A stretch of 32,387 bases of DNA from an uncultured bacterium (GCA_949299935.1 CASGCE010000027.1:1-32387), one strand, 5' to 3'; counted from the stretch's first letter, positions 7,831 to 16,072 are shown. Translations and numbers: made by a program. The notes: generated by a model not told the origin, from the letters alone.

Positions 7831-8921
7831 ATATTCAACTCCTTATATTCAACTTCTTTTATAGCTAGTTGCATCTTTTCTAATAAGTTATCAATATCAT
7901 CAAGAGAAGTATTACCTATGTGAGAAACTCTCAATAATTTTGTTGCAAGCTCTCCTCCACAAGGATTAACATAAATTTGGTATTTGTTTTTTAAAATTTG
8001 TATAATTTCATAAGCATTAATATTATCAAAAATTACGGGAGTAAGCATATTTGAAATTGGATATTCAGGAATTTTTAGTCCTATTTTTTTTGCTTTTTCC
8101 CTAAAATATTCAGCTTTTCTTTTTATATTAGCCAATCTACTATATAAGCCACCTTCATTTTCAATTATATTTAACATATCTTGAATTTCATACATAACTA
8201 AAACTGGAGGGGTATAAGGAGTTTGTCCTCTTGAAATATTTAGCAAATAATCTTTATAATCAAAATATTTTGATGCAGGAAGTGAATTACTTTGAATTTT
8301 TTCAATCATTCTTTTACTGAATGAAACTAAAGACATACCTGGTGAACAACATAGTCCTTTTTGGGAACTTATTATTGAAAGGTCAATTCCATATTTTTCC
8401 ATATCATATTCATCAGCCAAAAAAGAACTAATTGCATCAACAATAAAATACATATTATTTCTCTTTGCAAAATCGGAAAGCAATTTTTTATTGTAAAGTT
8501 GTCCTGAAGTAGTTTCATGAATATTAACAAAAAGGATTGAATATCCTTTATTTTCATAAGGTTTCAAATGTTCTTCTGTTAAAGTTTCATTCCATTTTAT
8601 ATCAACAGATTCATAAGATTTATTATGGTATTCTAATAATTCACAGAATCTTTTTCCAAAACCACCACCATTAATAACTAGACATTTATCTTGATCAGCA
8701 ACACAGTTTTCAATAGTAGCTTCCATTGATGCTGTACCAGAGGCTGCTAAATAAATTAAAGAATTTTCTACATGATTTCCTAATAATAAAGAAAGTTTTT
8801 TTAGAACTTTTTTCACCATATCACCATATTCAGTAGTTCTAAAATGTATAAATCCATTTTTTCTTATAGTAGCAGTACTTGGATACATTTGTACTGGTCC
8901 ACATGTAAATAATTTAGCCAT
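7827..8921 (-). CDS. Class V PLP aminotransferase (AGT/PhnW-like)
   Basis: 364 residues. FTCGPVQMYP at the N-terminus, ASGTASMEA (60-68), HETTSGQL (135-142), VDAISS with D162, and SSQKGLCCSPG with K188 as the PLP lysine give the fold of alanine-glyoxylate and 2-aminoethylphosphonate transaminases. Orthologues of this kind make or use small amino acids or amino alcohols. Here it sits between a glycerophosphotransferase-like gene (8 nt gap) and a TagD-like cytidylyltransferase (4-nt overlap). This suggests that it aminates a three-carbon or two-carbon precursor that is then CDP-activated, but the substrate is an inference. A phosphonate route is less likely, since no PEP mutase or decarboxylase gene is present in the window. 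Confidence 0.85.
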   Translation of the reverse strand: MAKLFTCGPVQMYPSTATIRKNGFIHFRTTEYGDMVKKVLKKLSLLLGNHVENSLIYLAASGTASMEATIENCVADQDKCLVINGGGFGKRFCELLEYHNKSYESVDIKWNETLTEEHLKPYENKGYSILFVNIHETTSGQLYNKKLLSDFAKRNNMYFIVDAISSFLADEYDMEKYGIDLSIISSQKGLCCSPGMSLVSFSKRMIEKIQSNSLPASKYFDYKDYLLNISRGQTPYTPPVLVMYEIQDMLNIIENEGGLYSRLANIKRKAEYFREKAKKIGLKIPEYPISNMLTPVIFDNINAYEIIQILKNKYQIYVNPCGGELATKLLRVSHIGNTSLDDIDNLLEKMQLAIKEVEYKELNI

Positions 8922-8929
8922 TTTACCTC

Positions 8930-10132
8930 CTACGTTAATTCTCTTTTTAAATATTTTACAATTTTCTCAGCACTTGATTCTTTGTAATCCAGAACTTCTG
9001 ATATTAAATCCATTCTTTTTTTTGCTTTGTAATCATTCTGTTTGCTTATAATTTCATTTAATACTTGTTCCAATTCAGAATTATTATTTACTTTGTAATA
9101 TTCAGATGTTATTTTTTCTCCAAGAGAATTTAATTTACAAGAATTCCGATTTACAAGCATTATTAATGGATTTTTGGATGGTAAATATTCTGTTAAAAAA
9201 GATATACAATCAGTAATCATTAAGTCAGATGATTTAAAAATATCAAAGTAATCACCTTGTTCGTATATTCTCCCAATTTTAGCCCATTCATTATAATAAC
9301 TATTTATTTCTTCTTCATTCATTATCTTGTTACGAAGCAGAGCATACTTTAATCTTGGATGTGGTTTAAATATCCAACTTGTTTCAGTGTGCTTTTTTGC
9401 ATATTCAAGTATAAATTTTCCATTTTCTTTAAATGTTGCAAACTCTAAACTACCAGATTCAAAAGAATGATGAGGTGCATAGATTATTTTAAACTTATCT
9501 TTATCTTTCCAAATAGAAGATATAATTTCCGACTTATTTAAATATGCGTCCAATTTAGGATATCCTACAGTAAAACAATTTTTTGAATTTTCTTTAGCAT
9601 AGGATTCATATCTTATAGTATTAATATCGTTTTCTACAAAATATTTCCATAATAGTTTATGAAAATTTTGCTTGTAATTATCTTTGTCATTTGTAATTTC
9701 AAAACTATAAGAGCAATAACAAGTTAATGCAAATTTAGAAACATATAGTGGGCTATAAACTTTGGGCATTTCCCAAGGTTGTTCGTAAAAAACTATATCA
9801 GGCTTAAATTTTTTAAAATTTATGTATTTGTGGTTTTGATAAACGTATTTAACATTCATACCTCTAGTTTTAAAAAAATCATAATTTTCATCGACGATAT
9901 TTCTTGTTTTATCACGACCTTTATGAACTCTTGATAATACTCCAACACAAATAATAACTTCAAATTTTTCATCATTGACCATTAAGTCATATAAGGATTG
10001 ATATCCCCATTTAGAATTTTCCGAAACATAAAACAAAATTCGTATTTTATTAATTTTGTTTTCTTTTATTCTTCGAATAACTTTTTTATAATTATTTGTA
10101 CATATTATATATTTAAACCAGTTTTTTAGCAT
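8930..10132 (-). CDS. CDP-glycerol glycerophosphotransferase-like protein
   Basis: 400 residues with the GT-B-like layout of the TagB/TagF family. The marks are KIIYAPHHSFESG (near 226), WIFKPHPRLK (near 256) and the nucleotide-binding end DIFKSSDLMITDCISFLTEYL (about 300-325). Family members move a polyol phosphate from a CDP donor to a glycan or lipid acceptor at the inner membrane. The N-terminal 200 residues are less conserved. ATG overlaps the stop of the preceding glycosyltransferase (ATGCTAA), with GAGG 9 nt upstream. Together with the cytidylyltransferase it suggests a phosphoglycerol-type decoration, here in a cell that also carries an LPS-type heptosyltransferase. Confidence 0.85.
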   Translation of the reverse strand: MLKNWFKYIICTNNYKKVIRRIKENKINKIRILFYVSENSKWGYQSLYDLMVNDEKFEVIICVGVLSRVHKGRDKTRNIVDENYDFFKTRGMNVKYVYQNHKYINFKKFKPDIVFYEQPWEMPKVYSPLYVSKFALTCYCSYSFEITNDKDNYKQNFHKLLWKYFVENDINTIRYESYAKENSKNCFTVGYPKLDAYLNKSEIISSIWKDKDKFKIIYAPHHSFESGSLEFATFKENGKFILEYAKKHTETSWIFKPHPRLKYALLRNKIMNEEEINSYYNEWAKIGRIYEQGDYFDIFKSSDLMITDCISFLTEYLPSKNPLIMLVNRNSCKLNSLGEKITSEYYKVNNNSELEQVLNEIISKQNDYKAKKRMDLISEVLDYKESSAEKIVKYLKRELT

Positions 10133-11862
10133 TGTTCATTTTCCTCATTTAAAATTTCTATTAATTGAGGATATGCAGAATTTAGTCGCATACAGGCTTC
10201 ATAACCAGATATTCCAGATTGATTATCTTTATTAATTTTACATAATCCACAGTCTTGTGTACCATCAATACAATATAAATCTGCTTCAAAACCTTTAACA
10301 ATACCAATCTTTTTATGATTTAAAACAGACATTGCCCAAAAATAAAAATCATCTTGAGTTGGGATTAATGTTTTAATTTTATTTATATTAAAAATATCTT
10401 GATGTAATGAATGCGGAGGGAATAAGCACCCAGAACCTCCTAATAGCATATTTTTATAACTAGGGTTAAAATAATTTGTATAAAAATGTTTTCTATTTGA
10501 TATAGGGGTAAATTTTTCTTTAGTAATTCCTAATCTCGTTGCTCGACGAACATAAATATTATTAGGATTGTTGATATATGCATTATAGAGACTTTCTAAC
10601 CAATCTTCTTCATAATACAAATCATCATCAGCTGTAACAATAATATCTTCAGGATATTTCTTTAATGATGGTATTAACTTTTTATAGGACTTTAAATCTT
10701 CACACCATTCTATACTTAATCCTAAGTCTTTTAGCTTTAATAATTTTTTTGGTAATTCTCGTTCTCTTTTAGGAAATTGTTCTTCAGCAAGCCATAAAAC
10801 AAGTTTGTCCGGTTTTAATCTTTGTCTCAATAACGTGTTTATAGTCAAATGTACAGTATCTATTCTTTTAGGAAATGTAGTTAATGATACTATTAATTGA
10901 GGGGATCTCTTTTCTTTTGTTAAACCATAATCAAAGGCTTCTTTATATTTAAACTTACATTTATGTTTTATTTGTAACCTTAACCCACAAAGATTAATAA
11001 TATAATGAGAATCTAAATCTTTTAATAAAACTAACTTCTTTTTATTTCTGCATTTATCTTTTTGTTGTTTTATTAATAGTCTCATTTTTTTTGTTAAAAC
11101 TAAGCTATTTCTGTCAAAAAAATTAGTGATTTCTACATATGCATTATCTTGACTTTTTTGGCTTATTTTATCTTTTCGATAGTAATAATTAATATTTGGG
11201 ACTGCAACAACTCTATTTGCGTCTTTTAAAACTAATGGAAGCCATATAGCATCTTCATAATCTATGCCAATAGTAAATTTTTTGTCAATTATAAGTTCTT
11301 TTTTGTATAATTTATTCCATATGTTATATTTTTCAATAATATTCGCAATTTTTACCTTATGCTCTAACGTTTCCCCTATAACTTCTTTTTTATATGTAAT
11401 ACTAGATTTTTCATAGTATCTATATACTGTTTTGGCATTTGCAACACATACATCAGCATGATTTTTAATTGCAGCTTCATACAATCTTTCGAAATAATCC
11501 AAACTTACCCAATCTTTACTATTAACAAAACTAATATATTCCCCACTTGCAATTTCAAGCCCTTTATTTCTAACCGCACTTCTACCAGTATATTCTTGCC
11601 TCAAAAATCTTATTCTTGAATCATATTTAGAAAATTCTGTGATAATTGAGTGAGATAAATCCCTTGAACCATCATCAATAACAATTATTTCTATTTCTTT
11701 TAGAGATTGATTAATGATTGATTGTAAACAATCATATATATAATTTTCAGAATTATATACTGGTATTATTACTGAAACTTTATAATTATGAAAATTATAA
11801 TTTTTTTTATTAAGTTCTAATTCAGATATTAAATTTTCAATATAATTTGTATAATCACCCAT
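10126..11862 (-). CDS. Two-domain glycosyltransferase (GT2 plus a second GT-A-like domain)
   Basis: 578 residues from the chosen start. The first domain is a clear GT2: VSVIIPVYNSENYI, IIVIDDGSRD and EYISFVNSKDWVS, with donor-site acidic residues. After a basic helical linker a second domain begins near residue 325 (RSPQLIVSLTTFPKRIDTV), with IIVTADDDLYYEEDWLESLY carrying a DDD motif typical of metal-binding GT-A enzymes. The protein may therefore add two sugars in turn. I start at the ATG at 11862 (AGGA 7 nt upstream). A GTG at 11925 inside the heptosyltransferase gene extends the frame but has no ribosome site. The acceptor and sugars are unknown. Confidence 0.85.
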   Translation of the reverse strand: MGDYTNYIENLISELELNKKNYNFHNYKVSVIIPVYNSENYIYDCLQSIINQSLKEIEIIVIDDGSRDLSHSIITEFSKYDSRIRFLRQEYTGRSAVRNKGLEIASGEYISFVNSKDWVSLDYFERLYEAAIKNHADVCVANAKTVYRYYEKSSITYKKEVIGETLEHKVKIANIIEKYNIWNKLYKKELIIDKKFTIGIDYEDAIWLPLVLKDANRVVAVPNINYYYRKDKISQKSQDNAYVEITNFFDRNSLVLTKKMRLLIKQQKDKCRNKKKLVLLKDLDSHYIINLCGLRLQIKHKCKFKYKEAFDYGLTKEKRSPQLIVSLTTFPKRIDTVHLTINTLLRQRLKPDKLVLWLAEEQFPKRERELPKKLLKLKDLGLSIEWCEDLKSYKKLIPSLKKYPEDIIVTADDDLYYEEDWLESLYNAYINNPNNIYVRRATRLGITKEKFTPISNRKHFYTNYFNPSYKNMLLGGSGCLFPPHSLHQDIFNINKIKTLIPTQDDFYFWAMSVLNHKKIGIVKGFEADLYCIDGTQDCGLCKINKDNQSGISGYEACMRLNSAYPQLIEILNEENEQC

Positions 11863-11884
11863 AAACTTCCTATCAATTTTAATT

Positions 11885-12925
11885 TTACAGCATCTTTTGT
11901 ATAACTTGATAAACTTCTTCCACACTTGGGGATAACGTACATTTGTATTTTCCCGTTTTAAGTTTACACTTTCGTTTATGACAAGGCTTACAAGTTTGAC
12001 TTGCTACTGAAATATATTTTTCATTACTACCTAAAGGTGCGTAAAGTTCAGTAGGTGTACAACAAAAAATAGAAACAATTCTCGGAACATTTGTAGCTCT
12101 TGCTAAATGTGTACTTCCACTATCTAAAGAAATAACTAGCGCAGCTCTTCTAAAAAGTTCAGCTAATTCTAATAAATTAGTTTTCCCTGCCAAATTTAAG
12201 CCCTTACCACAACTTATATATTCAATTAGGTCTATGTCATTTTTCGTACCTGTATATATTAAAGAATATTGCGTTTCTATTTTTGCAATTAAATTTTTCC
12301 AATTATCTCTGTCCCAATGTTTACCTATCCATGTTGTTGCAGGACAAATTACAACGATAGGTTTTGAATCATCTAGCTGATTTAAGATAATATCAATCTT
12401 TTTTTGTAATTCTTTTGACGGGATAGGTAGTGTATATTTTAAATTTGTTTCATCTATGTTTAAATAATCCGCATATTTAAGATACTTTTTTACAACGTTT
12501 TTTTCTTCTTCAATATAATTATTATTAATAATTTCATTTGCACATAAAAAAGAAAATTCTCTAGCCTTTGAAGATATTATTCTTCTTTTAGCTCCGGAAA
12601 ATAAAAGAAATATTCCACTCTTAAATAACAATCCTTGCGTATCGATTGCAATATCAAACCTTTTAGAACGAATGTATTGTATTAATTTTATATGATTTAA
12701 AATTATTTTAAAAATATCATGTTTTTTCCATTTTTTTAATGGAACAAAAATACATTCATCAACACATGAATTATTTTGAATTACTTGAACACCTTTATCC
12801 CCAACGAGCCAACTAACTTCGTATCCATTATCTTTTAAACGATTTGCAAGTGGTATATTGAAAATTACATCACCTAAAGAAGATGTGCGTATTAATAGAA
12901 TCTTTTTCTTTGCTTGTTTTTCCAT
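11885..12925 (-). CDS. ADP-heptose:LPS heptosyltransferase-like glycosyltransferase (GT9)
   Basis: 346 residues. The N-terminus KILLIRTSSLGDVIFNIPLANRL and the C-terminal SLDSGSTHLARATNVPRIVSIF are the two signature regions of GT9 heptosyltransferases, and VVICPATTWIGKHW contributes the nucleotide-sugar site. The last 50 residues are Cys-rich (CKPCHKRKCKLKTGKYKC), seen in some family members. The usual role is adding heptose to the LPS inner core on the cytoplasmic face, so it supports a Gram-negative envelope. First gene of the operon; a promoter at 12951-12980 leaves a leader of about 20 nt. The ribosome site is weak. Confidence 0.88.
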   Translation of the reverse strand: MEKQAKKKILLIRTSSLGDVIFNIPLANRLKDNGYEVSWLVGDKGVQVIQNNSCVDECIFVPLKKWKKHDIFKIILNHIKLIQYIRSKRFDIAIDTQGLLFKSGIFLLFSGAKRRIISSKAREFSFLCANEIINNNYIEEEKNVVKKYLKYADYLNIDETNLKYTLPIPSKELQKKIDIILNQLDDSKPIVVICPATTWIGKHWDRDNWKNLIAKIETQYSLIYTGTKNDIDLIEYISCGKGLNLAGKTNLLELAELFRRAALVISLDSGSTHLARATNVPRIVSIFCCTPTELYAPLGSNEKYISVASQTCKPCHKRKCKLKTGKYKCTLSPSVEEVYQVIQKML

Positions 12926-12950
12926 GTTACTTTTACGAAATTTAACCTTT

Positions 12951-12980
12951 ATTTTAATGATTTGTTAAACACCCTTTCAA
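12951..12980 (-). promoter_or_regulatory. Sigma70-like promoter of the glycan operon, overlapping a dyad
   Basis: Minus strand TTGAAA (12980-12975), 18-nt spacer, TAAAAT (12956-12951), each 5 of 6 to consensus. The -35 overlaps the first three bases of the palindrome at 12978-12999, so a protein bound there could block or activate the promoter. The predicted start is near 12944. Confidence 0.55.
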
Positions 12981-12999
12981 CAAAATTAGTATTTTGTTG
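12978..12999. repeat. 22-bp dyad, copy 1 (perfect palindrome)
   Basis: Arms CAACAAAAT and ATTTTGTTG with loop TAGT. The reverse complement matches copy 3 with two differences across the 22 bases and continues into a shared AA. The flank GTTGAAGTAGG is shared in direct orientation with copy 3. Confidence 0.75.
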
Positions 13000-13077
13000 A
13001 AGTAGGTTTAAGTGACCGTAAAAAACACCCTAAAATATAGATTTTTTTTCTAATTTTCTTGTATTTTTATGTTGAAT

Positions 13078-13138
13078 AATCGCAAGTTTTAAATGAAGAA
13101 AATAGCTGTATTCTTTGAATAATCAAGACTTTGCGATT
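13078..13138. repeat. 8-bp inverted repeat AATCGCAA/TTGCGATT with 45-nt spacing
   Basis: Perfect arms at 13078-13085 and 13131-13138. A direct repeat TTGAATAATC also occurs at 13072-13081 and 13115-13124. The arrangement resembles a protein-binding array more than a terminator. Confidence 0.45.
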
Positions 13139-13142
13139 TAGT

Positions 13143-13164
13143 CAACTGAATACTAAATATGTTG
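13143..13164. repeat. 22-bp dyad, copy 2
   Basis: CAAC(TG)AATACTAAATATGTTG: the same orientation as copy 3, differing at two positions. It lies between the glycan operon promoter and the integrase. Confidence 0.7.
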
Positions 13165-13298
13165 ATTTTTTTTATTTCCTCTAATGGGCAAAAACTTTTA
13201 AAAACAGTTTTTTTATTGATGTTAAATTATTTTAATATTAATATTTAAAAATTTTTATTTGTGATAATATGTCAAAATAGTTATAGATGCTAGTTATT

Positions 13299-13320
13299 CA
13301 ACAAAATACTAAATATGTTG
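13299..13320. repeat. 22-bp dyad, copy 3
   Basis: CAACAAAATAC then TAAATATGTTG, followed by AAGTAGG as in copy 1. It lies 37 nt beyond the integrase stop. Core asymmetry is opposite to copy 1. Candidate recombinase or regulator site. Confidence 0.7.
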
Positions 13321-13356
13321 AAGTAGGAAAATGTTGAATTGCTTTATAATATTGGG

Positions 13357-13899
13357 TTATAGGATAAAGTTATTATAGCTTTCGTCAATCATGTCTTGGT
13401 CAATACCTATATACCTTAGTGTGACCTGTGGAGAGTAGTGGTTAAAAATTTTTTGCAATACCGCTACATCTTTGAATTTTTTGTAATGATGATACCCAAA
13501 TGTTTTTCTCAAAGTATGAGTACCAATTTTATAATCTATACCAACAGTACGACAAGCATCTCTAATAATTCGGTAAGATTGTGTGCGCTCTAGTCTATTT
13601 TTGAATACTGAAAGGAATAATGGTTCATCACTATCACGTCCTTTAGTAAATTCTTCAAACATTGGCTTTAATTTAGAATTAATTGGAAATCGCTTATACT
13701 TTCCTGTTTTCTTTTCGACTATACTAATATAATTTTTCCCTCTTACATCACCTACATTAAGGCTTAATATATCAGAAATTCTTAATCCACAATTTGTCCC
13801 TACAGTAAACAATAATAAGTCTCGCATATTTTGTTTTCTTAATACATTTTCAATTTTTTTTAAATCATTTTTATTTCTGATCGGTTCAACTACATTCAT
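13357..13899 (-). CDS. Short tyrosine recombinase/integrase (catalytic domain only)
   Basis: 180 residues. The catalytic set is present: R40 in GLRISD, a Lys in the beta-hairpin (K63 or K64), H128 and R131 in HTLRKTF, H154 in NHYS and Tyr163 in LRYIGI. The usual N-terminal core-binding (SAM-like) domain is almost absent, so the protein is about half the length of lambda-type integrases. GGAAG precedes the ATG. It is the last gene of the leftward structural operon (32 nt after gpG), an odd place for an integrase, and it abuts the dyad cluster. It may integrate or excise the prophage, or act as a resolvase or inversion enzyme on the dyads. Confidence 0.85.
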   Translation of the reverse strand: MNVVEPIRNKNDLKKIENVLRKQNMRDLLLFTVGTNCGLRISDILSLNVGDVRGKNYISIVEKKTGKYKRFPINSKLKPMFEEFTKGRDSDEPLFLSVFKNRLERTQSYRIIRDACRTVGIDYKIGTHTLRKTFGYHHYKKFKDVAVLQKIFNHYSPQVTLRYIGIDQDMIDESYNNFIL

Positions 13900-13930
13900 T
13901 CTTCCAAATCCTTTCTAAAAAATAACTATT

Positions 13931-14377
13931 TCAAATTAAAAAATTCTTTATATAAATAATAACTTCAATAATTTCTTCATTATTAAGTTGTAAATAAGGT
14001 CTTGCAGGTATAGTTACAGATTGATTTTTACCAGCTTGCCCTCCAAGTTGATGAATTGCGGCATAATCAAGATTTGAACCAATAACAGCTGAATCATTGT
14101 CATAATATGTACTTATTGATGATGCCAGTTGACCTGAAACTTGTAAAATTTGTCCGGGGTAATGTCCTGTCTTCGTTCTCTGTTTTTTCGTTGATTCGGC
14201 TAAATCTGTCCATTTATCAGGTCTGCCCTCGTTTTTAAAGTTTTCTTCAGTTGAATATGCGAAAATTCCTGCGATATTTTTCATTAACGGCCGCAGGTTT
14301 TCGCTTTTTTGAGCCAAATCAAGGAGTCTTGATTCAACTTCTTTATTGTCGATTTTAATTTCTATCGGGTCAGACAT
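13931..14377 (-). CDS. G: Phage virion morphogenesis protein (Mu gpG / tail completion family)
   Basis: 148 residues from the ATG at 14377. The middle contains the family hallmarks NEGRPDKWTDLAESTKKQR, HYPGQILQVSGQLASSI and AAIHQLGGQAG, and ends in PARPYLQL before an unusual hydrophobic tail (IIEVIIYIKNFLI). In Mu and P2 relatives this protein works at the head-tail connection. The start overlaps the Dam stop (ATGTCTGA); an upstream TTG at 14410 is less likely. It follows gpF with only Dam in between, matching the F-G pairing of Mu. Confidence 0.85.
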   Translation of the reverse strand: MSDPIEIKIDNKEVESRLLDLAQKSENLRPLMKNIAGIFAYSTEENFKNEGRPDKWTDLAESTKKQRTKTGHYPGQILQVSGQLASSISTYYDNDSAVIGSNLDYAAIHQLGGQAGKNQSVTIPARPYLQLNNEEIIEVIIYIKNFLI

Positions 14378-15182
14378 TTTTAGATAATTCCCGGATAGGG
14401 TAATTCGCAATCAGCAGTTCTTTATATACCTTGTTTGCCCTGCTAGCACCCTCACGATTGTTAATTCCGTTTTGTCTTTCAACTTCAACCATCTCAAAGC
14501 CTTTGTATAATTCTCTAACTTTTGGAGAATCATCATACGAGAGCAGAAAACGTCCTTTGATGTTACCTAAAACATCTCTTAAACGTTCGTGGTCAAAGTC
14601 TGCGGTAGATGTTACTTCATAACCGCAACCTGAAGTATACGGCGGATCGCAATAGAAGAAAGCACCTTCAAAATCGTATTGTTTAATTAATTTTTCAAAG
14701 TCACGATTCTCAACCATAACTTTATCAAGGCGTTTGTGGATTGCATCGATTTTTTCTAAAACATTACGTTGGGATTTTGATGCACCGCCTGAAGATTTTT
14801 TCACTGTTCCAAAAGTATCTCCACGACCTCCGAATGAACGGGTGATTAAAAACAGAAACTGGGCGGCTTTTTGGATATCGGTAATAAAAGTTCCGTTCAA
14901 AAATTGGAAAAACATCTCACGTGAGCCTAAAAGGTACTGCAATTCTTCTTTTAAGGCATTCGGGTGGTATTTTACAATCCTGAAAAGGTTAACCAATCTT
15001 CCGTCAAGGTCGTTGTATATCTCTAAATCTGCCCAGCGGTCTTTATAAAACAAAACCCAGCCGGCACCACCGAATGGTTCAATGTATGATTGAATATCTG
15101 TCGGAATTAACGGTGCAATTGTTTTTCTGAGTAATCTTTTACCTCCAACCCAGTTTAATAAACTTTTTTTATCAACTGTCAT
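14370..15182 (-). CDS. Dam-family DNA adenine N6-methyltransferase (D12 class)
   Basis: 270 residues. Near the N-terminus are NWVGGKR (10-16) and YIEPFGGAGWVLFY (33-46), which bind AdoMet, and the catalytic DPPY is at 179-182, in the alpha-class order. The middle is the target-recognition region. AAAGGAG sits 7 nt before the ATG. It methylates adenine N6, most likely at GATC or a variant, inferred from the family. Being inside the head operon, between gpF and gpG, it is probably made late, so it would modify progeny DNA and could protect it from host restriction. Confidence 0.9.
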   Translation of the reverse strand: MTVDKKSLLNWVGGKRLLRKTIAPLIPTDIQSYIEPFGGAGWVLFYKDRWADLEIYNDLDGRLVNLFRIVKYHPNALKEELQYLLGSREMFFQFLNGTFITDIQKAAQFLFLITRSFGGRGDTFGTVKKSSGGASKSQRNVLEKIDAIHKRLDKVMVENRDFEKLIKQYDFEGAFFYCDPPYTSGCGYEVTSTADFDHERLRDVLGNIKGRFLLSYDDSPKVRELYKGFEMVEVERQNGINNREGASRANKVYKELLIANYPIRELSKNV

Positions 15183-15245
15183 TCAAAACTCCTTTAATTG
15201 TTATTTAATTGGTGTTCAAATATCGTTTAAACCTGAAGCTGTCTT

Positions 15246-15332
15246 GGATTATTCGGGTTGTCGCCGGAGTAACGTCCGGCTCCACCTTACGGGCTTGCTC
15301 GCTTATGCTCGACATCGCCCTACCGAAAATCC
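15246..15332. repeat. 87-bp GC-rich hairpin element overlapping the 3' end of gpF
   Basis: Ends are an imperfect inverted repeat, GGATTATTCGG (15246-15256) against CCGAAAATCC (15323-15332). Inside are a perfect stem GCCGGA/TCCGGC (loop CGTTAC, minus sense) and the near-repeat CGAGCATAAG-CGAGCAAG. It is visibly GC-richer than its surroundings. The TAG stop of gpF (15320-15322) lies within it. It could be a REP/MITE-like insertion or a structured RNA or terminator-like region. Confidence 0.55.
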
Positions 15333-16072
15333 GCCGGATTATGACTCCACCCGACATCAGGTGCAATTTTTTTACCTGTAAGAGGGTCTGTATAAACAGT
15401 AACGGGCTTATACTCACCCGATTTTTTAGAGACTAATCTCATCTCTTGAGACAAAGTACCTGTGGAATTACCCGGCTTGGCATCTTTCTTTTTGAGGTTA
15501 TAGTTTGAAAGAGCGTTAACCCTGCAACGGCATCTCCAACCATTTGGTGGGTAAAAACTTGCCCAGAACGGATCATCATAGCGATAAATCAAGCCATGGA
15601 GTTGTGCGTGTTCAGGTCTGGTTCTGTTATCAAGGACAGCAACGTATTCCCAATAGGGTCTATTGTCCACATTATCCATCTGAGTTTTATAGCGGCCTGT
15701 CATATATGAAGTCTGCATATTAACCGCATAGATGGTTTTTAATCTATACATTGAGCCAAGCTGAACTTTTTCTGCGTTGCCTTGAGTATCAACAACAATC
15801 TGTTCTCCCCACCAACCTTTCTTTTGCAGGGTTGGTTTGAGTTCTTTTTGAAACTCTTTGAATGTTTTTCCCTCTGATAGGGCTTTATCCAAAGCCGAGC
15901 GGATATCTTTTAAAATATCCTCACGCATTACTTTAGCTACAGTAAAAGTCTTTTTATGAGCATCTTCCCATAATTCGTACCAATCCCAAGTAAAAGTTTG
16001 ACCTTTCCGCCTGAAATATTTTATTGCTGCTGCCGGAGCAAGTTTAAATAAGCCTTTAAGTTCGATAGCCAT
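15320..16072 (-). CDS. F: Mu gpF-like minor head protein
   Basis: 250 residues. The family core is clear: VLDNRTRPEHAQLHGLIYR (146-164) and PPNGWRCRCRVNALS (175-189), the Mu gpF signature, with a helical region before it. Members are head morphogenesis proteins attached to the portal. The start overlaps the previous stop (TAATG) with GGAG upstream. At 250 residues it is much shorter than Mu gpF (about 425) and ends in SHNPADFR within the GC-rich element, so it may be a naturally short form or cut short by that element. Confidence 0.88.
   Translation of the reverse strand: MAIELKGLFKLAPAAAIKYFRRKGQTFTWDWYELWEDAHKKTFTVAKVMREDILKDIRSALDKALSEGKTFKEFQKELKPTLQKKGWWGEQIVVDTQGNAEKVQLGSMYRLKTIYAVNMQTSYMTGRYKTQMDNVDNRPYWEYVAVLDNRTRPEHAQLHGLIYRYDDPFWASFYPPNGWRCRCRVNALSNYNLKKKDAKPGNSTGTLSQEMRLVSKKSGEYKPVTVYTDPLTGKKIAPDVGWSHNPADFR

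Larger units (their letters stand above)
12926..13356. other. Prophage-host junction candidate region
   Basis: 431 nt with no credible gene. It holds the glycan promoter, three 22-bp dyads, the AATCGCAA inverted repeat and an AT-rich weak hairpin (13190-13212). It is next to the integrase and at the visible composition change, so the left attachment site probably lies here. The right attachment site is outside the window, so no core can be proved. Confidence 0.5.

Noticed and set aside
13190-13212. Terminator-like hairpin AAAAACT/AGTTTTT in the intergenic region
   Set aside because: The stem has only one G-C pair and the sequence is AT-rich; pairing is too weak to call a terminator.
13153-13245. 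Small hydrophobic frame starting ATGTTGATTTTT on the plus strand
   Set aside because: About 29 codons, no ribosome binding site, and it lies in a repeat-rich AT stretch.
13260-13268. Extended -10 (TGTGATAAT) on the plus strand
   Set aside because: No -35 at a suitable distance, and it would transcribe antisense to the integrase end with no gene to serve.
15205-15417. 70-residue minus frame after gpF
   Set aside because: It runs through the GC-rich hairpin element in another frame of gpF, has no ribosome site and no recognisable sequence.
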